Positions 9,375-18,170 of a stretch of DNA of 64,000 bases are shown here, one piece after another. Positions within the stretch are counted from its first letter, which is position 1. Each line of letters starts with the position of its first letter. A program made the position numbers and the translations under genes. Source of the DNA: Actinoplanes auranticolor (GTDB lineage: Bacteria; Actinomycetota; Actinomycetes; Mycobacteriales; Micromonosporaceae); assembly GCF_018332655.1 (NCBI RefSeq), contig NZ_BOQL01000013.1:1-64000 (forward strand), given 5' to 3'. Under the pieces are notes generated by a model. That model was not told where the DNA came from. It saw only the letters and a program-made list of their open reading frames with translations, and searched no databases.

Positions 9375-9718
9375 CGTATCCGAACCAGTCACCCCGCCCG
9401 GGCCCGCCGCCCGGCGGCTTCCGCCCCGGCCCGCCCCCCGGTGGCTTCCGTTCGGGCCCTCCGCCGGCACCGCAAGGCGCTGGACAGGGCGCCGGACCGC
9501 AGAGCTCCGGACCGCAGAACTCCGGACCGCAGGGCGCCGGACCGCGGAACGACCCGGAGTACCGGCTGGACGCCACGGGCGGCACCGGGCACCCCGCCGT
9601 CGATGCCGTTCTGCAGTCGCTGGCCAACGCGGCCACGCTCGCCCCGGGCGACCAGATCGCCGAGTACGAGGGCGCGCACCAGGTGCTCCAGGAGACCCTG
9701 GCCAGCATCGACCGCTGA
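9371..9718 (+). CDS. Small Pro/Gly-rich conserved protein (Rv1693-type position)
   Basis: A 115-residue protein starting at GTG 9371 with GTGA overlap to the previous stop. The first 60 residues are PGPPPGGFR and Gly/Pro/Gln repeats. The C-terminal 55 residues are a short helical domain (HPAVDAVLQSLANAATLAPGDQIAEYEGAHQVLQETLASID). The position directly before tlyA matches the small conserved gene Rv1693 of M. tuberculosis. Its function is not known to me. Confidence 0.8.
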   Translation: MTYPNQSPRPGPPPGGFRPGPPPGGFRSGPPPAPQGAGQGAGPQSSGPQNSGPQGAGPRNDPEYRLDATGGTGHPAVDAVLQSLANAATLAPGDQIAEYEGAHQVLQETLASIDR

Positions 9719-9743
9719 CCCCCGTACCGGAGAATAGGTTTTC

Positions 9744-10604
9744 ATGGCCCGCCGTGCGCGTCTCGACGCCGAGCTCGTCCGCCGTAAGCTCGCCCGTTCC
9801 CGGGACCAGGCCGCCGCGCTCGTCGCGGCCGGCCGGGTCCAGGTGCGCGGCAGTGTGGCGCAGAAGGTCGCCACCATGATCGACCCGGCCGACCCGGTCG
9901 TGGTCACCGGCGACGATCCGACCACCGAGTACGTCTCCCGGGGCAGCCACAAGCTGGCCGGGGCGCTCGCCGCCTTCACCGGGCTCACCGTCGAGGGCCG
10001 CCGCTGTCTCGACGCCGGCGCCTCGACCGGTGGCTTCACCGACGTGCTGCTGCGCCGGGGCGCCGGGCGCGTCTACGCCGTCGATGTCGGTTACGGCCAG
10101 CTCGCCTGGCCGCTGCGTACCGATGAACGGGTCATCGTCATGGAGCGCACCAATGTGCGGACCTTGACCCCCGACGTCCTCGGCGGTCCGGTCGATCTCA
10201 CCGTCGCCGATCTGTCCTTCATCTCCCTGCGGCTCGTGCTGCCCGCTCTCGCCGCCTGCACCGGGCCGGACGGTGACCTCGCGCTGATGGTCAAGCCGCA
10301 GTTCGAGGTGGGCAAGGAGCGGGTCGGGTCCGGCGGGGTCGTGCGCGATCCGCTGCTGCGCGCCGAGGCCGTCCTCGACGTCGCCGCCACCGGTGCTCAG
10401 CTGGGGCTCGGCGTCGCCGGGGTGGCCGCGAGCCCGTTGCCCGGGCCGAGCGGCAACGTGGAGTTCTTCCTGTGGTTCCGGCGTGATGCCCCGCCCGCCG
10501 ACGAGGCGCGGGTGCACGCTGTGGTCGCCGCCGGGCCGTCCGGCGCGGTAGCCTCCGCCGGGCCGGCACCGACGCCGGTTTCGCCCCTGATGGAGGATTC
10601 GTGA
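9744..10604 (+). CDS. tlyA: TlyA family rRNA 2'-O-methyltransferase
   Basis: The 286-residue protein starts at ATG 9744. Residues 1-60 form an S4 RNA-binding domain (RLDAELVRRKLARSRDQAAALVAAGRVQV). An FtsJ/RrmJ-type SAM methyltransferase follows: CLDAGASTGGFTDVLLRRG is the SAM-binding loop, YAVDVGYGQLAW the second strand, and VADLSFISLRLVLPAL and VKPQFEVGKE carry the catalytic-type Asp and Lys. Mycobacterial TlyA methylates C1409 of 16S and C1920 of 23S rRNA, and its loss gives capreomycin resistance. The C-terminal tail is slightly long and Ala/Pro-rich. The stop overlaps nadK (GTGA). Confidence 0.95.
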   Translation: MARRARLDAELVRRKLARSRDQAAALVAAGRVQVRGSVAQKVATMIDPADPVVVTGDDPTTEYVSRGSHKLAGALAAFTGLTVEGRRCLDAGASTGGFTDVLLRRGAGRVYAVDVGYGQLAWPLRTDERVIVMERTNVRTLTPDVLGGPVDLTVADLSFISLRLVLPALAACTGPDGDLALMVKPQFEVGKERVGSGGVVRDPLLRAEAVLDVAATGAQLGLGVAGVAASPLPGPSGNVEFFLWFRRDAPPADEARVHAVVAAGPSGAVASAGPAPTPVSPLMEDS

Positions 10605-11488
10605 CGCGGTCCGCCTTGCTGGTCACCCACACCGGCCGCCGGCAGAGCACCCAGCATGCCCAGACCGTCGCCCGCGACCTGGTCGCGGCCGGTTTCGAGG
10701 TACGGGTGATCGCCCAGGAGGTCGCCGACCTGGAGCTGCCTCCCGGCGTCACGCCGGTCGACGACCCCACGGCCGCGGAGGGTGTGGAGATCGTCTTCGC
10801 GCTCGGCGGCGACGGCACCTTCCTGCGCGCCGCCGAGCTCGCCCGGCCGGCCAAGGCGCCGCTGCTGGGCATCAACCTCGGCAAGGTCGGCTTCCTGGCC
10901 GAGGCCGAGCTGAACAACATCGACCAGACCGTGCGCGAGATCGTCGCCGGCGACTACACGGTGGACGAACGGCTCACCCTGGACGTGCGCGCCGAGTACG
11001 ACGGCCGGCTCATCGCCGACTCCTGGGCGCTCAACGAGTGCAGCGTCGAGAAGGGCCAGCGGGCGCACATGCTCGAGCTGCTCGTCGACGTCGACGGGCG
11101 GCCGCTGTCGCGGTACGGCTGCGACGGTGTCGTGTGCGCCACACCGACCGGTTCCACGGCGTATGCGTTCTCGGCCGGCGGCCCGGTCGTGTGGCCCGAG
11201 GTGGAGGCGCTGCTGCTGGTGCCGATCAGCGCGCACGCCCTGTTCAGCAAGCCCATCGTCACCGCTCCGACGTCGACGTTCGTGATCACCGTGGATCCGT
11301 ACACGTCGTTCGCCGTGCTCTGCTGCGACGGCCGGCGCACCTGGGACCTGCCGCCGGGTGCGCAGGTCACGGTGCGGCGCGGGGAGCTTCCCGTCCGCCT
11401 CGTACGGCTCAATCCGCGTCCGTTCACCGACACCCTGGTGGCGAAGTTCGCCCTCCCGGTCGACGGCTGGCGCGGCAACCGCCGCTGA
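10601..11488 (+). CDS. nadK: NAD kinase
   Basis: The 295-residue protein (GTG 10601, overlapping tlyA) phosphorylates NAD to NADP using ATP or polyphosphate. The catalytic GGDGTFLRAAE motif begins at about residue 68. The second family motif ALNECSVEKGQ follows, as does the glycine-rich CDGVVCATPTGSTAYAFSAGG. Length matches actinobacterial NadK (about 290-310). Order tlyA-nadK-recN is conserved across actinobacteria. Confidence 0.96.
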   Translation: MTRSALLVTHTGRRQSTQHAQTVARDLVAAGFEVRVIAQEVADLELPPGVTPVDDPTAAEGVEIVFALGGDGTFLRAAELARPAKAPLLGINLGKVGFLAEAELNNIDQTVREIVAGDYTVDERLTLDVRAEYDGRLIADSWALNECSVEKGQRAHMLELLVDVDGRPLSRYGCDGVVCATPTGSTAYAFSAGGPVVWPEVEALLLVPISAHALFSKPIVTAPTSTFVITVDPYTSFAVLCCDGRRTWDLPPGAQVTVRRGELPVRLVRLNPRPFTDTLVAKFALPVDGWRGNRR

Positions 11489-11529
11489 CGGCTGACCGGC
11501 CTCGGTGGGCAATTGTCGGTGGGCACCGA

Positions 11530-11543
11530 TACTGTTCGCCCTG
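11530..11543 (+). promoter_or_regulatory. Putative -10 element for leaderless recN mRNA
   Basis: TACTGT (TANNNT) at 11530-11535 is followed by 7 nt and then GTG at 11543, the geometry of leaderless promoters in actinobacteria. There is no good Shine-Dalgarno before this GTG. No convincing -35 is seen, so this is tentative. Confidence 0.4.
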
Positions 11544-13300
11544 TGCTGGAGGAACTGCGCATCACCGGGCTCGGCGTCATCGACGACACGACCTTGAGGC
11601 TGACCACGGGTATGAATGCCATCACCGGTGAGACCGGTGCCGGCAAGACGATGGTCGTGACCGGTCTCGGGCTGCTGTTCGGCGGCCGGGCCGACGCCGG
11701 CCGGGTCCGCGCGGACCCGGGCCGGGCGGTGGTCGAGGGCCGCTTGCGCCTCGCCGGGACGCTCGGCGACGCGGTGCAGACCCGCATCACCGACGCCGGT
11801 GGCGAGATGGACGACGACGGCTCGGTGCTGCTCAGCCGCACGGTCACCATCGAGGGCCGGTCGCGGGCGCACGTCGGCGGCCGCAGCATGCCGGTGGCGA
11901 TGCTCAGCGAGGTCGGCGAGCAGGTCGTCGCCGTGCACGGGCAGTCCGACCAGCTGCGCCTGCTGCGCCCGTCCGAGCAGCGGGCCGCGCTGGACCGCTT
12001 CGCCGGCCCCGGGCACGAGAAGCTGCTGGAGAGCTACCGGGAGGCCTTCACCCGCTGGCGGGCCGTGGTCGAGGATCTGGCCGACCGCCGCCGCCATGCG
12101 CGCGAGCGCAGCCAGGAGGCCGACCTGCTGACCCTCGGGCTCGACGAGATCAGCCGCGTCGACCCGCAGCCCGGTGAGGACGACGACCTGCGCGCCGAGG
12201 TGCAGCGCCTGGAGCACGCCGAGGGCCTGCGCACCGCCGCCGCGATCGCCGCGCAGGCGCTGGCCGGCGGCGTGGAGGCCACCGACGACACCCCGGACGC
12301 CACGGTGCTGCTGGGCACCGCCCGGCGCACGCTGGAGGCGCAGGCCGGGGTCGACCCGGCGCTGGGGGAGCTGGCCGGCCGGGTCGAGGAGGCCGCCACT
12401 CTGGTCGGCGACGTCTCCGCCGAGCTTTCGGCCTACCTGAGCGCGCTGGACGCGGATCCGGCCCGGCTCGAGGTCATCTACGAGCGAAGGGCGGCGCTGC
12501 GCGCGCTGACCCGCAAGTACGCCGACGACGTCGAGGGTGTCATCGCCTGGGCCGAGAACGCCCGCACCCGGCTCGCCGCGCTGGACAGCTCCGACGAGCT
12601 GCTGGAGGAGCTGGACAAGGAGCGGCTGCGCCTGGCGGCGACCGTGGGTGAGCTGGCCGCCCGGCTGACCGCCGCGCGGGTCGAGGCCGCCGGCCGCTTC
12701 TCCGACCAGGTCAGCGTCGAGCTGGCCGGGCTGGCCATGCCGCACGCCCGGGTCGAGATCGTCGTGCAGCCGCGGGCCGGCGGGCGCGACGAGCCCACGG
12801 TCCCGGTCGACGGGGCCGAGGTGGCCGTCGGGCCGGACGGCGGTGACGAGATCGAGCTGCGGCTGATCGCGCATCCCGGCGCGCCCGCGCTGCCGCTGCA
12901 GAAGGGCGCCTCGGGCGGTGAGCTCTCCCGCGTCATGCTGGCCATAGAGGTGGTCTTCGCCGGGGCCGGCGGCCCGCCGACGCTGGTCTTCGACGAGGTC
13001 GACGCCGGGGTGGGCGGTCAGGCCGCGGTGGAGATCGGCCGGCGGCTGGCCCGGCTCGCGCGTACGCATCAGGTGCTGGTCGTGACCCACCTGCCGCAGG
13101 TGGCCGCCTTCGCCGACCGGCATCTGGTGGTCGCCAAGGACACCGGCGGGGCGATCACCACCAGCGGGGTGCGCATCGTCGAGGAGACCGAGCGGGCCCG
13201 CGAGCTGGCCCGGATGCTGGCCGGCCTGCCGGATTCGGATCTGGGCATCGCCCACGCGGAGGAGCTGCTGGCCGTCGCCGACAAGGAGAAGCGGGCCTGA
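11543..13300 (+). CDS. recN: DNA repair ATPase RecN
   Basis: SMC-like protein of 585 residues that acts in recombinational repair of double-strand breaks. Walker A is GETGAGKT near the N-terminus, the signature is GASGGELSRVMLAIE and Walker B is TLVFDEVDAGVGG, ending with VTHLPQVAAFAD (H-loop). The middle is coiled coil with many Leu/Glu/Arg (DLRAEVQRLEHAEGLRTAA). I chose GTG 11543 (LEELRITGLG) because it fits the family N-terminus and has a -10 element 7 nt upstream. An in-frame TTG at 11513 would add 10 residues. Confidence 0.95.
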   Translation: MLEELRITGLGVIDDTTLRLTTGMNAITGETGAGKTMVVTGLGLLFGGRADAGRVRADPGRAVVEGRLRLAGTLGDAVQTRITDAGGEMDDDGSVLLSRTVTIEGRSRAHVGGRSMPVAMLSEVGEQVVAVHGQSDQLRLLRPSEQRAALDRFAGPGHEKLLESYREAFTRWRAVVEDLADRRRHARERSQEADLLTLGLDEISRVDPQPGEDDDLRAEVQRLEHAEGLRTAAAIAAQALAGGVEATDDTPDATVLLGTARRTLEAQAGVDPALGELAGRVEEAATLVGDVSAELSAYLSALDADPARLEVIYERRAALRALTRKYADDVEGVIAWAENARTRLAALDSSDELLEELDKERLRLAATVGELAARLTAARVEAAGRFSDQVSVELAGLAMPHARVEIVVQPRAGGRDEPTVPVDGAEVAVGPDGGDEIELRLIAHPGAPALPLQKGASGGELSRVMLAIEVVFAGAGGPPTLVFDEVDAGVGGQAAVEIGRRLARLARTHQVLVVTHLPQVAAFADRHLVVAKDTGGAITTSGVRIVEETERARELARMLAGLPDSDLGIAHAEELLAVADKEKRA

Positions 13301-13331
13301 CCTGCACACCAGCGTCGCCGCGGGGGCGGCA

Positions 13332-13348
13332 GTTCCGGCGTCCGGAAC
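13332..13348 (+). terminator. Small palindromic hairpin after recN
   Basis: GTTCCGG-CGT-CCGGAAC is a perfect 7-bp stem with a 3-nt loop, 32 nt after the recN stop. No T run follows. It may be a weak terminator or a dyad operator for steA. Confidence 0.4.
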
Positions 13349-13449
13349 GCGGGAAGCCACGACGGGTGACGGGCAACTCGTACCTTTTGTCGGTGACCTT
13401 GTGCATGTCGCGTGCGGTAGAGGTGAAACCGCGTGTCAGGATGGCCGGG

Positions 13450-14628
13450 ATGCGACTTCCCACCTTGCGCCGGACCCGGAGCGTCGAACCGGGAGCCTTC
13501 TCCGGCACCGCCCGACTGGATCGCCGGACCAAGCGCCTGGTCGGACGACTGCGCCCCGGTGACATCGCCGTGATCGACCACGTCGACATCGACCGCGTCG
13601 CGGCCGACTCGCTGGTCGCCGTCGGCGTCGCGGCGGTGCTCAACGTCAAGCCCTCGATCTCCGGCCGCTATCCGAACCTCGGGCCCGAGGTGCTGATCCA
13701 GGCCGGCATCGTGCTCATCGACGACCTCGGCGAAGAGGTGTTCGACCGGATCAGCGAGGGTGACGTCGTCAGCATCGAGGACGACACCGTGCTGCTCGGC
13801 GGCGAGCCGATCGCCACCGGCATCCGGCAGGACACCCAGACCGTCGCCGCCGCCATGGCCGACGCTCGTGAGGGCCTGTCCGTGCAGCTCGAGGCGTTCG
13901 CGGCGAACACCATGGACTACCTCAAGCAGGAGCGTGACCTGCTGCTCGACGGGGTCGGCGTGCCGGACGTGCAGACCCAGATCGCCGGCCGGCACGTGCT
14001 CATCGTGGTCCGCGGTTACGACTACAAGGCCGACCTGGACGTGCTGCGGCCCTACATCCGCGAGTGCAAGCCGGTGCTGATCGGGGTCGACGGTGGCGCC
14101 GACGCGCTGGTGGAGACCGGTTACACCCCCGACATCATCATCGGCGACATGGACTCGGTCACCGACGACGTGCTGCGCTGCGGGGCCGAGGTGATCGTGC
14201 ACGCGTACCCGGACGGCCGCGCTCCCGGCCTGGACCGGGTGCACGGGCTCGGCGTGCCCGCGGTGACCTTCCCCGCCGCCGCCACCAGCGAGGACCTCGC
14301 CATGCTGCTGGCCGACGACAAGGGCGCGACGCTGATCGTGGCCGTCGGCACGCACGCCAACCTGGTCGAGTTCCTGGACAAGGGCCGCGGCGGCATGGCC
14401 TCGACGTTCCTGACCCGGCTCAAGGTCGGCGGCAAGCTGGTCGACGCCAAGGGCGTGAGCCGGCTCTACAAGCAGAACATCTCCGGCTCGTCGCTGGTGC
14501 TGCTGGTGCTGTCGGCCATCGCGGCGATGGCTTCGGCGGTCACCGTCTCCACCGTCGGCAAGGCCTATCTCTCCGTGATGTCCGAGTGGTGGGACAATCT
14601 GGTCTTCCAGTTAGGACAGCTCTTCTAA
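13450..14628 (+). CDS. steA: SteA-like cytokinetic/cell-wall protein
   Basis: The protein (392 residues from ATG 13450; an alternative ATG lies at 13441) starts MRLPTLRRTRSVEPG and has an AGGATGG about 5 nt upstream. It has a beta-rich N-terminal half with GDIAVIDHVDIDRVAADSLV. A thiamin-pyrophosphokinase-like core follows, with LIGVDGGADALVETGYTPDIIIGDMDSVTDD. One C-terminal transmembrane segment (SGSSLVLLVLSAIAAMASAV) ends the protein. SteA with SteB forms a complex at the septum in Corynebacterium, affecting cell separation. The adjacent steB, 26 nt downstream, supports the call. Confidence 0.88.
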   Translation: MRLPTLRRTRSVEPGAFSGTARLDRRTKRLVGRLRPGDIAVIDHVDIDRVAADSLVAVGVAAVLNVKPSISGRYPNLGPEVLIQAGIVLIDDLGEEVFDRISEGDVVSIEDDTVLLGGEPIATGIRQDTQTVAAAMADAREGLSVQLEAFAANTMDYLKQERDLLLDGVGVPDVQTQIAGRHVLIVVRGYDYKADLDVLRPYIRECKPVLIGVDGGADALVETGYTPDIIIGDMDSVTDDVLRCGAEVIVHAYPDGRAPGLDRVHGLGVPAVTFPAAATSEDLAMLLADDKGATLIVAVGTHANLVEFLDKGRGGMASTFLTRLKVGGKLVDAKGVSRLYKQNISGSSLVLLVLSAIAAMASAVTVSTVGKAYLSVMSEWWDNLVFQLGQLF

Positions 14629-14654
14629 TCCGCGAGTGACCAAGAGGCTTTGGC

Positions 14655-15584
14655 GTGATCAACTTCCGGTACCACGTGGTGTCGCTCACCGCGGTCTTCC
14701 TCGCCCTGGCGATCGGGCTGGTGGTCGGCACCGCCGCGCTCAACGGGCCGGTCGTCGACACGCTCAAGGACCGCGTCGACGCCCTCAGCAAGGACAACAC
14801 CAACTACCGCGAGCAGGCGAACCAGTACCGGGACGAGCTGAACAGCACCCAGGACTTCGCCACCCAGGTGTCGCCCGCGCTGCTCAACGGCAAGCTGACC
14901 GGTCGCAAGATCCTCGTGGTGGTGCTGCCGGGCGGCCAGGACTACGCCGAGGGCACCACCGCGATGCTCAAGGTCGCGGGGGCCGCGATCACCGGTACGG
15001 TCACCGTGCAGGACAAGTTCTTCGAGCCGGCGAACGCCTTCGAGCTGCTGGACCTGGCCGACAAGGCGTCGCAGCCCACCGTGTCCGCCGAGGGCCTGCC
15101 GCTCAACAGCGACGGCGTCGAGACCTCCAGCGCCCTGCTCGCCGTCGCCCTGCTCCAGCAGGCCCAGCCGGTGTCGGCCGCCGACCTCACCGCCGTGCTG
15201 ACCGCCTACACCAAGCCCGGCTATCTCAACGTCTCCGACGAGATCGTGCCCGGCGCCGAGGCCACCGTGGTGGTCTCCGGGCTGCCGCCGGTCGACCGGG
15301 ACGCCGCCGAGAAGAACCGGAACGCGGTCACCCTGACCAACCAGTTCCACAAGGACCGCCCGGTGGTCGTCGGCGGCAACGGCATCGGTGACGGCAACCT
15401 GGTCGCCGAGGTCCGCTCGGACCCCACCCTGGTCAAGGAGATCTCCACGGTGGACAACGTCAGCACCGAGCAGGGCCGGCTGGCCACGGCGATGGCCGTC
15501 GTCGAGCGGGTCGTCGGGGGCAAGGTGGGACAGTACGGCCTGTCGGCGGGCGCGAGCGCGCTCGTGCCCAAGGCCTCGGGCTGA
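14655..15584 (+). CDS. steB: SteB/MctB-like membrane-anchored protein
   Basis: The 309-residue protein starts at GTG 14655 with MINFRYHVVSLTAVFLALA, an N-terminal membrane anchor (to about residue 28). A coiled-coil region (LKDRVDALSKDNTNYREQAN) leads into an extracytoplasmic alpha/beta domain (LTGRKILVVVLPGGQDY). M. tuberculosis Rv1698 at this position was named MctB for copper homeostasis. The corynebacterial homologue partners SteA in cell separation. I follow the SteB name because steA precedes it, but the copper role is also reported for the family. Confidence 0.85.
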   Translation: MINFRYHVVSLTAVFLALAIGLVVGTAALNGPVVDTLKDRVDALSKDNTNYREQANQYRDELNSTQDFATQVSPALLNGKLTGRKILVVVLPGGQDYAEGTTAMLKVAGAAITGTVTVQDKFFEPANAFELLDLADKASQPTVSAEGLPLNSDGVETSSALLAVALLQQAQPVSAADLTAVLTAYTKPGYLNVSDEIVPGAEATVVVSGLPPVDRDAAEKNRNAVTLTNQFHKDRPVVVGGNGIGDGNLVAEVRSDPTLVKEISTVDNVSTEQGRLATAMAVVERVVGGKVGQYGLSAGASALVPKASG

Positions 15585-15624
15585 GTTCGTCCACAGGGTG
15601 CGCCGGGCCCGGGCCGGGACCGCC

Positions 15625-15630
15625 TAGACT
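15625..15630 (+). promoter_or_regulatory. Possible -10 element before the MraY-like gene
   Basis: TAGACT (TANNNT) lies 52 nt before ATG 15682 in an otherwise G/C-only leader. No -35 is obvious, so the call is weak. Confidence 0.3.
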
Positions 15631-15681
15631 CGGCGGTCGGCCGCCGAGGGGCGCGGCCCGGCGAGGCGGGAGTGCGGGCAG

Positions 15682-16548
15682 ATGGCGGGCAAGGTCTTCA
15701 AGTCGTTCGGTACGGGGGCCGTGGTGGCCCGTGCGGCGCTGGCCTGGATCCGTCATGACCCGTACGCCGCCCAGCTGGACCGGACGAATTTCCACGGCCG
15801 CACCGTCACCCTCGCGGGTGGTCCCGCGCTCGCGCTGGGCGCCACTGCCGGTGCCGCGCTCGGTGCGCCCAGCCGGGCCACGAGCGCCGCTGCGCTGACC
15901 GCGGGCGCCACGGCCGGGGCCGTCGGCTTCTACGACGACCTGGTCGGCAACCGGCCCGAGCAGAAGGCCGCCAAGGGCTTCGCCGGGCACCTCGGGGCGC
16001 TGCGCGAGGGCCGCGTCACGAGCGGGCTGGTCAAGATCGCCGGTGTCGGTGCCGCCGGGCTGGCCGCCGCCGCTCTGCTCGCCACCGATCCCCGGGTGCG
16101 CGCCCACCGCGGCCGCCGCAAGGGTGGCGCCGTGCGCGGCGCGACCGACGTGCTGCTCGGCGCCGGCGTCATCGCCGGCACCGCCAACCTGCTCAATCTG
16201 CTCGACCTGCGCCCCGGCCGGGCGCTCAAGGCCGGCACGCTCATCGGGGCCCCGCTGGCCGTCGGCCGGGGCGGTGGTGTCGCCGCCGGGACGCTGGGCG
16301 CGGGCGCCGCGCTGCTGCCGGCCGACCTCGGCGAGGAGATCATGCTCGGCGACGCGGGCGCCAACGCCCTCGGCGCGCTGCTCGGTGTGGCTCTCGCCGC
16401 CCGGACGGGACCGGCCGGGCGGGCCGTCGCCCTGACCGTGCTGGCCGCGCTCACCGCGGCCAGCGAGAAGGTCAGCTTCACCAAGGTCATCCAGGACACG
16501 CCGTGGCTGCGCGAGCTCGACGCGCTGGGCCGCCGGCCGGCGGAATGA
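15682..16548 (+). CDS. MraY/WecA-like polyprenyl-phosphate sugar-phosphate transferase homologue
   Basis: The 288-residue membrane protein starts at ATG 15682. It carries the family's catalytic-type segments: FYDDLVGN (the DD pair) at about residue 89, NLLNLLDLRPGRALK at about 171 (matching the 'N..N..DG..' loop) and MLGDAGANALGALLG at about 219. Several Ala/Gly/Leu-rich segments could span the membrane. Members transfer phospho-sugars from UDP-sugars to undecaprenyl phosphate. It is shorter than MraY (about 360), so the N-terminal helices seem reduced. It overlaps murJ by ATGA, pointing to a lipid-linked precursor role; the actual substrate is unknown. Confidence 0.7.
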   Translation: MAGKVFKSFGTGAVVARAALAWIRHDPYAAQLDRTNFHGRTVTLAGGPALALGATAGAALGAPSRATSAAALTAGATAGAVGFYDDLVGNRPEQKAAKGFAGHLGALREGRVTSGLVKIAGVGAAGLAAAALLATDPRVRAHRGRRKGGAVRGATDVLLGAGVIAGTANLLNLLDLRPGRALKAGTLIGAPLAVGRGGGVAAGTLGAGAALLPADLGEEIMLGDAGANALGALLGVALAARTGPAGRAVALTVLAALTAASEKVSFTKVIQDTPWLRELDALGRRPAE

Positions 16549-18170
16549 CCGAAACCGCGCCTGCGCCGCGTTCCGGGGCCGGGCGCATCGTCGGGGCGGC
16601 CGCGCTCATCGCCGGTCTCACGGTGCTCGCGCGCATCGCCGGCTTCGGCCGCACGGTGGTGTTCATCAGCACCGTCCGCGACAACTCGCTCGGCGACCTC
16701 TACAACGCGGCCAACACAGTGCCGAACATCGTCTTCGAGCTGGTGGCCGGCGGCGCGCTGGCCAGCCTGGTGGTGCCGTTGCTGGCCGGAGCGGTGGCGG
16801 CGGGCGACCGGCAGCGGGTCGACGCGGTCGCCTCCGCCCTGCTGACCTGGACGTTGCTGCTGCTCGTGCCGCTGGCCCTGCTGGTCGCGCTGCTGGCCGG
16901 GCCGATCGTCGGCCTGCTGCCGCACATGCCGCCCGAGGCCCACGAGGTGGGCACGCGCATGCTGCGCATCTTCGCTCCGCAACTGCCGCTGTACGGGGTG
17001 GGCATCGTGCTCACCGGAATCCTGCAGGCCCACCACCGCTTCGCCTGGCCGGTGATCGCCCCGCTGCTCTCCAGTGTCACCGTGATGGCCGCCTACCTCA
17101 CGTACGCGCTGGTCGACGGCCGCGGCAGTGGTCTCGGCCGGTTGAGCACCGGCGGTGAGCTGGCCCTGTCCGTGGGAACCACGCTCGGCGTCGTCGTGCT
17201 CAGTCTGTGCCTGTTGATCCCGCTGCGTGGCCTGCGCCTGCGGCTGCGCCCGGCGGTGCGGTTCCCGGGCGACGCGGGACGGCAGGTCGTCCGCCTCGGC
17301 TGGGCCGGCGCTGTCACCGTCGGCTCGCAGCAGCTCATGGTCGTCGTCGTGCTCGCCCTGGCGGCCGGCGACGGGGACCTGACCCGGTTCAACCTGGCCC
17401 AGGCGCTGTACCTGCTGCCCTGGGCGGTGCTGGCCGTGCCGCTCGCCACCGCCGCCTATCCGACATTGTCCGCGACCGCCGAGCGTGGCGACGAGAAGGG
17501 CTACCGCGCCGCGCTGGCCGGGACCGCCCGTACGGTGGCGCTGCTGGCCTGCCTCGGCGGCGCGGCGCTGGTCGCCGTCGCCGGGCCGGTCGCGACGCTG
17601 CTCGGCACGCCCCAGGCAGCGCCGGGCATCGTGGGATTCGCACCCGGACTGCTGGGCTTCGCCCTGTTCGCGCTGCTCTCCCGCGCGCTCTACGCCCGGG
17701 GCGCGACGGCGTCCGCGGCTGCGGCCACCGCGGCGGGCTGGGCGGTCGCCGCGCTCGCCGCGTTGACCCTGGCCGCCGTGCTGCCCGGGGACGACCGGGT
17801 GCTTGCGCTGGCCCTGGCCAACAGCGTCGGCATGCTCACTCTGGGCGTGTTGCTGGTGGCTGCCGTACGCCGCCGCGCCGGTGCCGGAGCGCTGGCGGGG
17901 CTGACCCGCGCGACCGCCGTCGGTATCGTGGCGGCGGTCGTGGCCGGACTGGCCGGGTGGGGTGCGGTCGAGGGCCTGCGGCACGCGACGGGTGTGACCC
18001 CGGCAGGTGGGGCGAGCCTGCTCTCGGGCATGCTGGGCGGTGTCGTGGTGGTGGTCGTCTTCCTCGCGGTGACCTACCCGCTGGACCGCCACGACCTGCG
18101 ACCCCTGGTCGCCACCGTGACCGGGCGGATACGCCGGAAGCCGGCACCGGACGAGAAAGGCGCAACGTGA
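16545..18170 (+). CDS. murJ: MurJ/MviN-family lipid II flippase
   Basis: The 541-residue membrane protein starts at ATG 16545 (ATGA overlap). About 14 hydrophobic helices are visible. The family opening is GRIVGAAALIAGLTVLARIAGFGR followed by NTVPNIVFELVAGGALASLVVPLL. A basic C-terminus (RIRRKPAPDEK) ends in the cytosol. MurJ flips lipid-linked peptidoglycan precursor across the membrane. Actinobacteria often hold several MurJ-like proteins, so this could be a dedicated paralogue for the lipid product of the adjacent MraY-like enzyme. Confidence 0.88.
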   Translation: MTETAPAPRSGAGRIVGAAALIAGLTVLARIAGFGRTVVFISTVRDNSLGDLYNAANTVPNIVFELVAGGALASLVVPLLAGAVAAGDRQRVDAVASALLTWTLLLLVPLALLVALLAGPIVGLLPHMPPEAHEVGTRMLRIFAPQLPLYGVGIVLTGILQAHHRFAWPVIAPLLSSVTVMAAYLTYALVDGRGSGLGRLSTGGELALSVGTTLGVVVLSLCLLIPLRGLRLRLRPAVRFPGDAGRQVVRLGWAGAVTVGSQQLMVVVVLALAAGDGDLTRFNLAQALYLLPWAVLAVPLATAAYPTLSATAERGDEKGYRAALAGTARTVALLACLGGAALVAVAGPVATLLGTPQAAPGIVGFAPGLLGFALFALLSRALYARGATASAAAATAAGWAVAALAALTLAAVLPGDDRVLALALANSVGMLTLGVLLVAAVRRRAGAGALAGLTRATAVGIVAAVVAGLAGWGAVEGLRHATGVTPAGGASLLSGMLGGVVVVVVFLAVTYPLDRHDLRPLVATVTGRIRRKPAPDEKGAT